Shown here piece after piece: positions 26,287-35,202 of a stretch of DNA of 64,000 nucleotides. Each line of letters opens with the position of its first letter. Positions within the stretch are counted from its first letter, which is position 1. The notes under the pieces were generated by a model. It ran no database searches and was not told the origin of the DNA. It saw only the letters and a program-made list of their open reading frames with translations. The translations under genes were made by a program, and so were the position numbers. Source of the DNA: Sphingobacterium tenebrionis (GTDB lineage Bacteria > Bacteroidota > Bacteroidia > Sphingobacteriales > Sphingobacteriaceae); the NCBI RefSeq assembly GCF_037126265.1, contig NZ_JAYLLN010000017.1, forward strand, positions 5,975 through 69,974, given 5' to 3'.

Positions 26287-27069
26287 TTAATTTTCTCCGT
26301 CCTTCGCTCTTGTTTTTGTAATAAGGTCGGATATTTTTTGGTAAATAAGTTGCCAATCAGGATTGCTACTGATAAACTGCAAATGCTTCTGCATCGTAGT
26401 TTTGTCATTTCGAATGGCAGGGCCCGTCTGAACCTGCTCAGGAAGGTGATTTTGGACCTTCGTAGCGGTTTCTGATATGATGGGACGAATCAGATCGAAA
26501 GGTAATTGATGGCTTGCTAAAAGCTCATAGGCCACCTGAAATAAGGCATTGGAAAAGTTGTTCGCAAAGACCGCCGAAACGTGGATTGCCAAGCGCTGTT
26601 CGCTGCTGCAAGGAAATACCTCAGCAGATATTTCTGTAACAAAATCCATTAATTGCTGCTGTATTTCGGCTGTTGATCCTTCTATTCCGAAGGGTACAGC
26701 AGAAAGGTCAAGGTCTACTTCTTTTGAAAAACTCTGCACCGGATAGATCACGCCATATCTTTTCAAGGTATGCAAGACCTGCATATCCGTAGCACCCGAA
26801 CAATGTACGAAAACACCGCTCCATGCCGGGCTAAGCTGCTCAACGATCTCAGGAATGGCCGAATCACTAACGGCCAACAGATAAAGATCGGCATCTTTAC
26901 TAATCTCCGAAAAATCTGAAATTGCCTGGGCAGATAACACATTAGCCAATGCGGCAGCATTGGCTAATGTTCTACTGTATACTTGCATGATTTCATGATG
27001 TCCTGTAGCAACAATGGCTTTCCCCAAATGGGTTGCTATATTTCCGCTGCCTATCAGAACGATTTTCAT
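26287..27069 (-). CDS. Rossmann-like and DUF2520 domain protein
   Basis: A 260-residue dehydrogenase-like protein. The N-terminal NAD(P)-binding motif is IGSGNIATHLGKAI, and a DUF2520 helical domain follows (SAVFANNFSNALF). The architecture resembles pyrroline-carboxylate reductase or F420-dependent oxidoreductase folds. It overlaps the ccmF end by 4 bp (ATGA), so it is translationally coupled. Its substrate is unknown. Confidence 0.85.
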   Translation of the reverse strand: MKIVLIGSGNIATHLGKAIVATGHHEIMQVYSRTLANAAALANVLSAQAISDFSEISKDADLYLLAVSDSAIPEIVEQLSPAWSGVFVHCSGATDMQVLHTLKRYGVIYPVQSFSKEVDLDLSAVPFGIEGSTAEIQQQLMDFVTEISAEVFPCSSEQRLAIHVSAVFANNFSNALFQVAYELLASHQLPFDLIRPIISETATKVQNHLPEQVQTGPAIRNDKTTMQKHLQFISSNPDWQLIYQKISDLITKTRAKDGEN

Positions 27070-29540
27070 GACACCAGTTCCTCGCGGTTTTGTTTGTTTC
27101 TTCCGTCCTTAACACGGCGATAGATCGCCATACAGAATCCAATGGTCATGACGATGGTACCACACCAGAAGAAATTAATATATGGGAATTTGATGGCTTT
27201 GAATACCACCCATTTTTTCTGAGGCAATGGTTTTTGGTAGGCCATTAATTCCAACTTTTTATCAGCCGGCAATACCTTCGTAAACCGGAACATTAATCCT
27301 TGCTCTTCCACCGTTTTCGGGAAATCGAAGTAATTGTTGTTTTTCAGTACAAAAACTGGTTCTACCGGATATTCTTTTCCTTCTGCAGAAACCACTTTGA
27401 TCTTCATTTTGACCATCAGGTCATTCTCGCCCTTGGACATGTTCTCTACCGTTGCATTATGGTCTAGGCTTTCAATCACATAGTAACCATTTCTGTAACG
27501 TAAGGTATCTCCAACCGCCACCTTATAGGTCGCCGGTTCATCGTATTCTTCTAAATTGGTTCCTTCGCCTTCTTGCTTCGGAGTGGCAGCCGCCTGCGAA
27601 TCCGATGCTGCAGCCGTGATCAAGGTATAGATATCATGGGTCAGGAAGTGTTTGGTACCTGGAGTACCGATCAATCCACCCATTTGCGGGTTGTTCTGGG
27701 CAAATGGTGTTAGGATAAAGGATTCCAACATCTGCCCGGTTTCCTCATCGATCTTTTCATACTTGATCTTGTAGAACACATTTGGAGCAGCTACAGAATC
27801 TCCCACGTAGGTAATTTTGTATTCGCCCATCTGTACAGGCTCGCCTTCGGTCAGGAACAGGTTTTCGCCTGGTTTTTCTACTTTATCGAAACCTGCTACC
27901 GCGATGTAGTTTTCCTGGTTCACCGAGATCACCTCATTGGTCGCTGCCGCAATAAGGGCACCGATCAATAACAATCCAAATCCGATGTGTGATACCGCAG
28001 ATCCGGCCAATCTCCATTTTCCTTTAAAGGCATCGCCCAAGATCCTTAGGTTTGCCAGGATACAGAAAACTGCAGAGAAAGTAATCAGGATATACATCAC
28101 ATTGGTATATACATGGGTAAAATAGATGATCACCGCAGATATCAGGATCGCGAAAACAAAGGAAGCCAGGGTGGCTGCCCAGAATTTTTTCGAGTCCGAA
28201 CGTTTGTATTTCAGGAATTGGGTAAAGGCAGTCAAAAGCATCACCACTACCGCAAATGCCCCTTGCCATTTGTTATAATGCGGGATAGGATCGATTGGAG
28301 GCGCTACTTTGGTACCGAACAAAGCATTGAATACCGGAATGGAGGTCGTGGCGATCATCTGAACACAGGCAACTGTAAGCACCAAGGCACCGATGAACAA
28401 CCAGAACTCTCTGGAATAGATTTCTTCCTCTTTCTGTGTGCTCGGCATTCCTTTTTTGCGGGTTACCAAGAAGAAGATCATTAAGCCCAGGAAAGTCAGG
28501 TTGAAGATGATCAATTGGCCAGACATCCCTAAACTGGTGAAGGAGTGTACCGAGGTTTCACCAAGGATTCCACTTCTCGTCAAATAGGAGGCATAAATTA
28601 CCAATACAAAACTGATCAGACATAGAAATGCAGAGGTAAAATAAGCATGGCCAGAATTCTTGAACGCGATCATTACATGGACCGCGGCAATCAGCGTGAA
28701 CCAAGGAATGATAGAAACGTTTTCTACCGGATCCCAAGCCCAGAAACCACCAAAGTTCAAGGCTTCATAAGCCCAGAAAGAACCCATAATGATTCCGGCT
28801 CCCAGGATCATCACGGCAAATAATGCCCAAGGCAACCCCGGGTTGATCCATTCTTTATATCTTTTTTGCCATAAACCAGCTGCAGCATAGGCAAAAGGAA
28901 CGATCATCGACGCAAAACCCAAGAAAAGGGTAGGCGGGTGGATGACCATCCAATAGTTTTGTAGTAAAGGGTTAAGTCCGCGACCATCCTTGATCATGCT
29001 CAAGTAGTTAGGGTCGCTCAGAATAGGCCAGGTCATGGCTTCGCGCAACAGAATAAAAGGCGAACTACCGATCCTGCTGCCGAATATTTCCACACCAATA
29101 AGCATGGAGGATAAAAACAACTGGCAGAGCATGACAAAGGTCATTACCGGCGCTTCCCAGGATTTGGATTTAAAGACCAAAACGATACCCAGGATCACCT
29201 GCCAGAACATCCATAACCAAAAACTACCTTCTTGACCTTCCCAGAATGCCGAAATGATATAGTGGGTAGGCAGGGTAGTGGATGAATGTGCCCAGGCGTA
29301 ATGATATTCGAATAAATGATTGTAAATGATGTAGAAAAGGGTTGCTCCAATCACAAATATGGAAAGGGCATTTAGCCAGAAGCCGATTCGCCCTAATTTT
29401 TTCCATGAAGTCTCTTCAGGGTTTTTAGCGGCAAAGAAATAGGATATAAGGGAAAATAGAGCTGCACCAAAGGAAAGGATGACAAAGAATTGCCCGATCT
29501 GTCCTGGTAGCAGATTTTCTCCTACGAATTTAACGTCCAT
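27066..29540 (-). CDS. ccmF: Cytochrome c maturation heme lyase subunit CcmF/CcsA-like
   Basis: An 824-residue polytopic membrane protein. The tryptophan-rich heme-handling WWD segment is GGFWAWDPVENVS, and conserved histidines flank it (IHPPTLFLGF upstream). It joins heme to apocytochrome c at the outer face of the inner membrane. The C-terminal 200 residues form a periplasmic domain before a last TM helix. ccmE lies 47 bp upstream, so the two heme-delivery proteins are cotranscribed. Confidence 0.92.
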   Translation of the reverse strand: MDVKFVGENLLPGQIGQFFVILSFGAALFSLISYFFAAKNPEETSWKKLGRIGFWLNALSIFVIGATLFYIIYNHLFEYHYAWAHSSTTLPTHYIISAFWEGQEGSFWLWMFWQVILGIVLVFKSKSWEAPVMTFVMLCQLFLSSMLIGVEIFGSRIGSSPFILLREAMTWPILSDPNYLSMIKDGRGLNPLLQNYWMVIHPPTLFLGFASMIVPFAYAAAGLWQKRYKEWINPGLPWALFAVMILGAGIIMGSFWAYEALNFGGFWAWDPVENVSIIPWFTLIAAVHVMIAFKNSGHAYFTSAFLCLISFVLVIYASYLTRSGILGETSVHSFTSLGMSGQLIIFNLTFLGLMIFFLVTRKKGMPSTQKEEEIYSREFWLFIGALVLTVACVQMIATTSIPVFNALFGTKVAPPIDPIPHYNKWQGAFAVVVMLLTAFTQFLKYKRSDSKKFWAATLASFVFAILISAVIIYFTHVYTNVMYILITFSAVFCILANLRILGDAFKGKWRLAGSAVSHIGFGLLLIGALIAAATNEVISVNQENYIAVAGFDKVEKPGENLFLTEGEPVQMGEYKITYVGDSVAAPNVFYKIKYEKIDEETGQMLESFILTPFAQNNPQMGGLIGTPGTKHFLTHDIYTLITAAASDSQAAATPKQEGEGTNLEEYDEPATYKVAVGDTLRYRNGYYVIESLDHNATVENMSKGENDLMVKMKIKVVSAEGKEYPVEPVFVLKNNNYFDFPKTVEEQGLMFRFTKVLPADKKLELMAYQKPLPQKKWVVFKAIKFPYINFFWCGTIVMTIGFCMAIYRRVKDGRNKQNREELVS

Positions 29541-29587
29541 GTGTTGTTATGACTGATTTATTTACGATTGCTGTTATTGGGGATCGC

Positions 29588-30007
29588 TTAGTTAACGAAT
29601 GCTGTTTTAGGTTCCGCTGTCGTTTCGATAACCTCCATTTGATCTTGATTGTATTTCGAAGGACATTTCATCAAGATTTTACTCGCATGGAACGTATTAC
29701 CTTCCATTTTGCCAGTCAATACGATCTGCTCCGAACGCTCGATATCCTGCGGTTTGGAACCATTGAATACCACCTGGCATTCCGTGCTGTCGTTATCATA
29801 CATATAAAAAGAGAAGTGATTGGCATCCTTTACCGGATCGTACATCAACTCCTTGTCTTTATTTAACACCCCAACCACGTACAATTCTGTCTGTTTTTCC
29901 TTTGCTTCGCTAAAGGTAGAATAAGTGCTGGAATCGGTGTAAATGACCAAAATCATCGCAATCGCGATCGCAATAATTCCAATTAAAATGATTGAACTTT
30001 TCTTCAT
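29588..30007 (-). CDS. ccmE: Heme chaperone CcmE, cysteine (CxxxY) variant
   Basis: A 139-residue membrane-anchored beta-barrel heme chaperone with one TM helix (about 5-23). In E. coli CcmE a histidine in HxxxY binds heme covalently. Here the matching segment is ILMKCPSKYNQD, with C115 and Y119, so cysteine takes the place of histidine. CxxxY forms are known from some archaea and sulfate reducers. It leads the ccmE-ccmF-DUF2520 operon; ccmABC are not nearby. Confidence 0.87.
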   Translation of the reverse strand: MKKSSIILIGIIAIAIAMILVIYTDSSTYSTFSEAKEKQTELYVVGVLNKDKELMYDPVKDANHFSFYMYDNDSTECQVVFNGSKPQDIERSEQIVLTGKMEGNTFHASKILMKCPSKYNQDQMEVIETTAEPKTAFVN

Positions 30008-30034
30008 TTTCTACAATAAACTATTATCCAACTG

Positions 30035-30042
30035 CAAATTTA
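30035..30042 (-). promoter_or_regulatory. Candidate -7 box for the ccmE operon
   Basis: TAAATTTG on the minus strand fits TAnnTTTG and ends 27 bp before the ccmE ATG. It overlaps one arm of a 9-bp inverted repeat (AACTGCAAA..TTTGCAGTT) spanning about 30030-30087. Confidence 0.35.
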
Positions 30043-30104
30043 CGAAATAGGAAGCTAAGGAATGAAAATAGCAAATTTTTGCAGTTATTTAGAATTGTTC
30101 TAAT

Positions 30105-31337
30105 CTAGGCTTCCAAGCTGTCTTCTTCAAATTTTTCCCCCGAAAACTTGGTCACCAGCATACCCGCCACGGTATCACCTGTCGCATTCAATACTGTTGC
30201 TAAAGGGTCCACCAAGGCACCGATGATCAAAATTGCTGGAACAGCCTCATTCGGGATGCCATAGATGGAGATCATCAACATTTCCCCGATAAAACCGCCA
30301 TTCGGAATTCCGCCAGCAACCATCGATACCAATACGGTTATTCCCACAGCGGTGATCAAGGTCGCAGGTTCAAAAAAGTTCCATCCTAAAATAGAAAAGG
30401 CTACATAGATCTTCAAAATGGAAGAGATTGCCGACCCATTTTTATATAAGGTATTTCCGATAGGCACCACAATACTGGCGATTTCCTTCGGGATACCCAT
30501 TTTATTGGCCGCCAATAGGTTGGCAGGCAATGTTGCCAAGCTGCTACAGGTACTCAATGCTGTTAACGATGGCGAGATATTATGTTTCCAATAGGAACCT
30601 ACACCCTTTGTTCCACGTGATACAAAGGCATAAAAACTAAAGGCCAGGATAAAAAACACCAATCCAAAGCCATAATAAAAGCCTAGTGGTTTGGCATAGA
30701 ATCCGAACAGATCCGGTCCCAATGTTTTGACCTGGTAGGCAAAATAAGCTCCCAAACCAATGGGCCCAACTTTCATGATTAAGGTCAATAGGTTTTCCAT
30801 GACTTTATTACCCGCATTCAGAAACGCGGTGAACTGCCTTCCTGCTTCTCCCGATTTTCGGGTGGCCACGCCTACCAGTAGGGCGAAGATCACAAAGGCT
30901 AATATACTTTTACGGGATAGAAGATTTGCAAATTCATCCACGGTTAAGAACCGTACGATGCGGTCACCCCAGGTTTCATTGGCATTCCCAGTAATGGGTT
31001 CCAACACAGCTGAAGCATCTCTGATCGCTGTAACTGGAAAGGCCCATAAACCAGCAATGGTAGCTACAGCGGCAATAACGATGGTCAAAACAAACACGAT
31101 GGTCATGATGACGATGGTATGTCCCAATTTCTTGCTGTCTTCAATATTGGCAATTGATGAAGAAATCGCAAAAAACAATAAGGGGATTACAGAAACGAAC
31201 AATAAGTTCAGAAAGATATCTCCGATAGGTTTCAGGATATCAACCAATTGTGGCGCAAATAGCCCAATAAGACTACCGATGCTTATCCCTAACAAAAGTA
31301 GGATGATACTTCCGTAATTTTTTAAAAGGTTGTTCAT
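30105..31337 (-). CDS. Dicarboxylate/amino acid:cation symporter (DAACS family)
   Basis: A 410-residue membrane transporter related to GltP/DctA. Signature regions are the serine-rich SPSLTALSTCSSLATLP hairpin and the substrate/ion site VDPLATVLNATGDTVAG. It probably imports glutamate, aspartate or C4-dicarboxylates with protons or sodium. It is transcribed alone, divergent from mnmD. Confidence 0.92.
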   Translation of the reverse strand: MNNLLKNYGSIILLLLGISIGSLIGLFAPQLVDILKPIGDIFLNLLFVSVIPLLFFAISSSIANIEDSKKLGHTIVIMTIVFVLTIVIAAVATIAGLWAFPVTAIRDASAVLEPITGNANETWGDRIVRFLTVDEFANLLSRKSILAFVIFALLVGVATRKSGEAGRQFTAFLNAGNKVMENLLTLIMKVGPIGLGAYFAYQVKTLGPDLFGFYAKPLGFYYGFGLVFFILAFSFYAFVSRGTKGVGSYWKHNISPSLTALSTCSSLATLPANLLAANKMGIPKEIASIVVPIGNTLYKNGSAISSILKIYVAFSILGWNFFEPATLITAVGITVLVSMVAGGIPNGGFIGEMLMISIYGIPNEAVPAILIIGALVDPLATVLNATGDTVAGMLVTKFSGEKFEEDSLEA

Positions 31338-31364
31338 TTAAGTAATTTGTTAAGGCTAAATTAA

Positions 31365-31392
31365 TTGTTTTTTTGAGAATCTTGTAGATTTG
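31365..31392 (+). promoter_or_regulatory. Bacteroidota-type promoter of mnmD
   Basis: TTG at 31365-31367 and TAGATTTG at 31385-31392 with a 17-bp spacer. The ATG of mnmD follows 15 bp later, implying a very short leader. Confidence 0.48.
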
Positions 31393-31407
31393 CAAAAAAT
31401 AAGCAAC

Positions 31408-32073
31408 ATGGAATTTGTAAATACCGGCGATGGATCCAAAACATTATATCATGCAGAAGTGGGCGAGCACTACCATTCCAAGCATGGTGCCTATCAGGAA
31501 AGCATCCATGTTTTCTTAAAGACCGGCCTTCAATATTGGTTGGAAAAGGAAAATAAACAGGCTGCTGCCATTCTGGAGATCGGATTTGGAACAGGTTTGA
31601 ATTTTTTGCTTAGTGCGAATTGGGCGATGAAAAATAAGGTGGGCTTGGATTATGTGGGTATTGAGGCCTATCCCTTGGAAAAGGATCTCTTGATTCAGTC
31701 CGGTTATGATAGTTATATAGCAAATGAACTTTGGACTGCGTTTACCCAAGAATACGAAACTGCGCAACAGGGTAAAACGCCAATTACCGAACATATTCTT
31801 CTAAAAATTGCGGTTCAAAAAGTGATGGATTTTCAGACCGATCAAAAGTTTGATGTGATTTATTTCGATGCTTTTGCCGAAATCCATCAGCCGGAGATGT
31901 GGACCGCGGAAACATTGTCTCATGTGGTTCAGTTCCTGAACCCAGGTGGTGTCTTTGTAACTTACGCCATTACCGGAAATCTAAAAAGAGCCATGAAAGC
32001 TTTAGGGTTCAGTATAGAAAAGGCAGCAGGTGCCCCCGGCAAAAGAGAAATGCTTAGAGCTACGAAGCTATAA
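31408..32073 (+). CDS. mnmD: tRNA 5-(aminomethyl)uridine methyltransferase, MnmD/MnmC1 domain
   Basis: A 221-residue protein of the DUF752 family. It matches the methyltransferase half of MnmC, which converts nm5(s2)U34 to mnm5(s2)U34 in tRNA. N-terminal TGDGSKTLY and HSKHGAYQES, SAM motif ILEIGFGTGLNFLL, and DVIYFDAFAE are all typical. The FAD-dependent half of enterobacterial MnmC is absent. I start at the ATG 31408, since the -7 box overlaps the longer reading. Confidence 0.9.
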   Translation: MEFVNTGDGSKTLYHAEVGEHYHSKHGAYQESIHVFLKTGLQYWLEKENKQAAAILEIGFGTGLNFLLSANWAMKNKVGLDYVGIEAYPLEKDLLIQSGYDSYIANELWTAFTQEYETAQQGKTPITEHILLKIAVQKVMDFQTDQKFDVIYFDAFAEIHQPEMWTAETLSHVVQFLNPGGVFVTYAITGNLKRAMKALGFSIEKAAGAPGKREMLRATKL

Positions 32074-32838
32074 CTAAATTAACTTTAATAATTTTTTGAT
32101 AAATAAAGTCTTTTCCATAGAAATGCTGTTTTTGTAAAAAAAATTATTGACAAATTTTTCTTTATTTTCTTCACTAAATTTTATTTCAACCAATGCTCCC
32201 TGAATTTCGTTCTTTTCATCCAAATCAAATTCAAGGTTAAATGGAGTTTGAATAGATGGATCTATAACTAAATTATAGATTTCCTCTTGGGATTTAAATT
32301 GGATTTCTATACATTTTTTGTCGTTATAAATCTTTTCTTTGATAAATCCCAACTTGAGATTTTTTGACTTGATTTTTTCTGGTAAATTTTTCAATTGGAA
32401 AATATTAAAATCAACCAATTTTGAGTAGTCTAAAGCTTTTTTTTCTGATAGTTTTGGGTTGATTAAATCAGCGGTATAAACATACAAGCTATTTTTTGCG
32501 GTGTCAATGACTTCAATTCTCCATAATTTTTGAAAAATGGTATCCTTAATGATATCTAATTCTTCAGCTACAGTTACATCTTGCTGGAATATAGTCTTAT
32601 TAGGAAACCTGATTACATAAGAATCGAATTGATAAATAGTGTCTATAGAATTAAAAAGCAAATTTTTTGAATGGCATATGTAAGTCCAGTTCTTTAATGA
32701 GTCTTGTTCATTTGCAAAAGTTAGCTGTGGTAAACCAAAAAAAGTAAAGAATATTAAAAATATCGAAGTATAAAGAACCTTAGAAACTTTAGATTGAGGA
32801 TTTTTATGGCAAGAATAAAATGAATTTGTTTTCATCAT
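32074..32838 (-). CDS. AT-rich exported hypothetical protein
   Basis: A 254-residue protein with an N-terminal hydrophobic export signal (VLYTSIFLIFFTFFG, cleavage likely after TFA). The mature part is rich in Lys, Asn, Ile and Phe. I recognise no family. Its base composition is visibly more AT-rich than its neighbours, and its stop codon abuts the mnmD stop with no spacer. It may be a recent acquisition; the envelope location is inferred from the signal. Confidence 0.65.
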   Translation of the reverse strand: MMKTNSFYSCHKNPQSKVSKVLYTSIFLIFFTFFGLPQLTFANEQDSLKNWTYICHSKNLLFNSIDTIYQFDSYVIRFPNKTIFQQDVTVAEELDIIKDTIFQKLWRIEVIDTAKNSLYVYTADLINPKLSEKKALDYSKLVDFNIFQLKNLPEKIKSKNLKLGFIKEKIYNDKKCIEIQFKSQEEIYNLVIDPSIQTPFNLEFDLDEKNEIQGALVEIKFSEENKEKFVNNFFYKNSISMEKTLFIKKLLKLI

Positions 32839-32958
32839 AAATGAAGCTAATATTAGTGCGATTTTTTCTGATTCGACCTAAATAAATCTTATTCAATGCT
32901 AAGAAAAATCGATTAGCTGATTACAAATGCACTATTATCAAATTGTTAAAGCACAATT

Positions 32959-34425
32959 TTAATCTCTTCTATTCGCTCCCTTTCTGTTGGTTAAATTATC
33001 ACCCAGATCAGCTCTAGCCTCTTCTGCCATCTGTAACAATTTTTCTTTTACATCAGGATGTTGCTCGATCACATTATACCTTTCTGCTGGATCCCTACGC
33101 AAATCGAAAAGCATTAAACTATCCACCGTTTTACTATTGTATTTTCCGCCATTTCCATCATTCCCCGGCAAGATATCCTCGTAAGAGCGATAGCGATGCG
33201 GGAATACCAACTTCCAATTCTCCAACCGGACAGCCTCCAGATCATTCTTGTTGTAATAATAATACATCCTATCCCGATGGGGTTTGGCCTCCGCATCTTT
33301 CAGATTGGGCAAAAAGCTGAGTCCATCTATCTGAAAAGGATGTTCTTGATAATTTACAATATCCGCTAAAGTGGCAAAGATATCCATACTGCTGCTGAGG
33401 TTATTCTCAATCCTTCCTTGCTTGATTATCTTTGGCCATTGGATTATACATGGCACTCGTTGTCCACCTTCCCAGCTCGTACCTTTTCCCTCCCGGAATC
33501 CACCGGAAGAACCATTTTGATTTCCAAAATTCAACCAAGGACCATTATCACTGGTAAATATCACGATGGTATTGTCCTCGATCTTGGCATCCTTCAATGC
33601 TTGTAGGATAGTACCCATCGACCAATCAATTTCCGCCATCACATCTCCATACAGTCCCTGTTTTGTCTTACCTATAAATTTTTCTGAAGTAGCAATCGGC
33701 GCATGGGTCATATTATGCGCTAGATATAAGAAAAAACGATCCTTTTTATGCTTTTTGATGTAATCAACCGCTTCCTTGGTATACCGTTGGGTAAGGGTTG
33801 CCTGATCTTTTAAATCCTTGATGATGCCGATGGTATCCGGAATTTCCTGACCAACCTTACTCTGTAGAAGTGGTAATTTCGGATAATGCGCAACTCGACC
33901 GCCTTTTTTGGCTGGGGAACCATCAAATTCCACCGGCCACATATCATTAGAATAGGGTAGACCCACATATCCATCGAATCCTTGTTTTGTAGGAAGGAAT
34001 TCTGGTTCATTACCAAGATGCCATTTACCGACCATATACGTATGATAGCCTTTGCTCTTGAGCATTTCAGCGATGGTTATTTCTGAGGATTTCAAACCTG
34101 CTTTCGCATTGGGCATATACGCCCCATGCACTCCCATCCGATTTGGATAATTGCCGGTCAATAAAGCAGCGCGAGAAGCCGAACATACCGCTTGAGGAAC
34201 CAGGAAATTCGTGAAACGAATGCCATGATTGGCCATCTGATCCAATATGGGGGTTTGGTAATCCAATGCTCCCGTTACGCCCAGGTCGCCGTAGCCCATA
34301 TCATCCATGAAGATCAAGATCACATTGGGAAGGTCTTTTTTATCCACTCGAGTTCCTTTATGTTGGGCAAACAAAAACGCTGGAAAAAATAAAAGGAATA
34401 ACATAAGGTATCGGTGGTTTCTCAT
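32959..34425 (-). CDS. Exported sulfatase
   Basis: A 488-residue arylsulfatase-type hydrolase with a signal peptide ending FLFAQ. Metal ligands DD are at 41-42 (IFMDDMGYGDLG), and the sulfatase signature CSASRAALLTG starts at C81, the residue converted to formylglycine. NDMWPVEFDG and TSDNGPW follow. It probably removes sulfate from glycans in the periplasm. No anaerobic maturase or SusCD pair lies next to it. Confidence 0.92.
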   Translation of the reverse strand: MRNHRYLMLFLLFFPAFLFAQHKGTRVDKKDLPNVILIFMDDMGYGDLGVTGALDYQTPILDQMANHGIRFTNFLVPQAVCSASRAALLTGNYPNRMGVHGAYMPNAKAGLKSSEITIAEMLKSKGYHTYMVGKWHLGNEPEFLPTKQGFDGYVGLPYSNDMWPVEFDGSPAKKGGRVAHYPKLPLLQSKVGQEIPDTIGIIKDLKDQATLTQRYTKEAVDYIKKHKKDRFFLYLAHNMTHAPIATSEKFIGKTKQGLYGDVMAEIDWSMGTILQALKDAKIEDNTIVIFTSDNGPWLNFGNQNGSSGGFREGKGTSWEGGQRVPCIIQWPKIIKQGRIENNLSSSMDIFATLADIVNYQEHPFQIDGLSFLPNLKDAEAKPHRDRMYYYYNKNDLEAVRLENWKLVFPHRYRSYEDILPGNDGNGGKYNSKTVDSLMLFDLRRDPAERYNVIEQHPDVKEKLLQMAEEARADLGDNLTNRKGANRRD

Positions 34426-34518
34426 GGATTTAAATTTGGTTCTTTAAAAATATTAAAAAAAAGTAGAAGCGGATACAGAAAGATAAAACGCAAATGCTTC
34501 TAGGTGTAAGCATAATGT

Positions 34519-34580
34519 AAGTGTAGTGTAAGTGAGTTGTAAGTACCTTTTAGCACTTACAACTCACTTACACTACACTT
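34519..34580. repeat. Perfect 26-bp GTAAGTG-rich inverted repeat
   Basis: Arms 34519-34544 and 34555-34580 are exactly complementary over 26 bp, with a 10-nt loop. Both arms carry the words GTGTAAGTGAG and TTGTAAGT that also occur in the degenerate hairpin at 4840-4901. It lies between the FKBP terminator and the sulfatase gene, with no T-run on either side. Confidence 0.9.
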
Positions 34581-34609
34581 AGACCTCACTTGCACTAAGT
34601 CTTTAAATC

Positions 34610-34650
34610 GAAAAAAAACGGTTGTAAAGCATTTGCCTTACAACCGTTTT
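34610..34650 (-). terminator. Rho-independent terminator of the SixA-YyaL-FKBP operon
   Basis: A 13-bp stem (34615-34627 with 34638-34650, core CGGTTGTAA) and 10-nt loop are followed on the minus strand by a run of eight T residues (34611-34618, partly inside the stem). Confidence 0.88.
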
Positions 34651-34678
34651 ATATAGCTTTTAGATTAAAATCTAATTT

Positions 34679-35182
34679 TTATTCGTGACCTTCAGTTCCG
34701 TCAGCACCATGTGCATGTCCGTGGGATAATTCCTCTGGAGTAGCTTCTCTGGTATCCAGGATTTCAATGTCAAAATTCAATTTTTTTCCAGCCATTGGGT
34801 GGTTCAAATCTGCAACTACAGCTTCAGGAGTAACTTCTACCACTACTGCACGGAATTGATTTCCTTGGTTGTCCTGCAAAGGAATAACCTCTCCAACTGG
34901 AGGAAGACCGATTTCTTGGAACATATCTGCTGGTAATTGTGCCATTGCACGATCATCACGCTCACCGTATGCATCTGCTGCTTCTAATTCGAAGGATAAT
35001 TTATCACCTGCGTTCAATCCGGCAATATTCTCTTCAAATTTTGGAAGCATCATACCAACACCATATAAGAAAGTTAACGGGTTTTCCGTGGTTGTCTGCT
35101 CCACAAATGTTTTTTCACCATTCTCTTCAATTGTATGAAGAACATAGTTTAACGTAACTACGTTGTTGTTTTCTACTGCCAT
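34679..35182 (-). CDS. SlyD-type FKBP peptidyl-prolyl isomerase
   Basis: A 167-residue cytoplasmic FKBP with the insert-in-flap layout of SlyD: FLYGVGMMLPKFEENIAGL, then the chaperone insert around MAQLPADMFQEIG, then VEVTPEAVVADLNHPMAGK. A short His-rich tail (SHGHAHGADG) recalls the metal-binding tail of SlyD. It ends an operon with YyaL-like and SixA genes (20-bp gaps). Confidence 0.88.
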   Translation of the reverse strand: MAVENNNVVTLNYVLHTIEENGEKTFVEQTTTENPLTFLYGVGMMLPKFEENIAGLNAGDKLSFELEAADAYGERDDRAMAQLPADMFQEIGLPPVGEVIPLQDNQGNQFRAVVVEVTPEAVVADLNHPMAGKKLNFDIEILDTREATPEELSHGHAHGADGTEGHE

Positions 35183-35202
35183 TCTAATTGATTTATGGGA
35201 TC

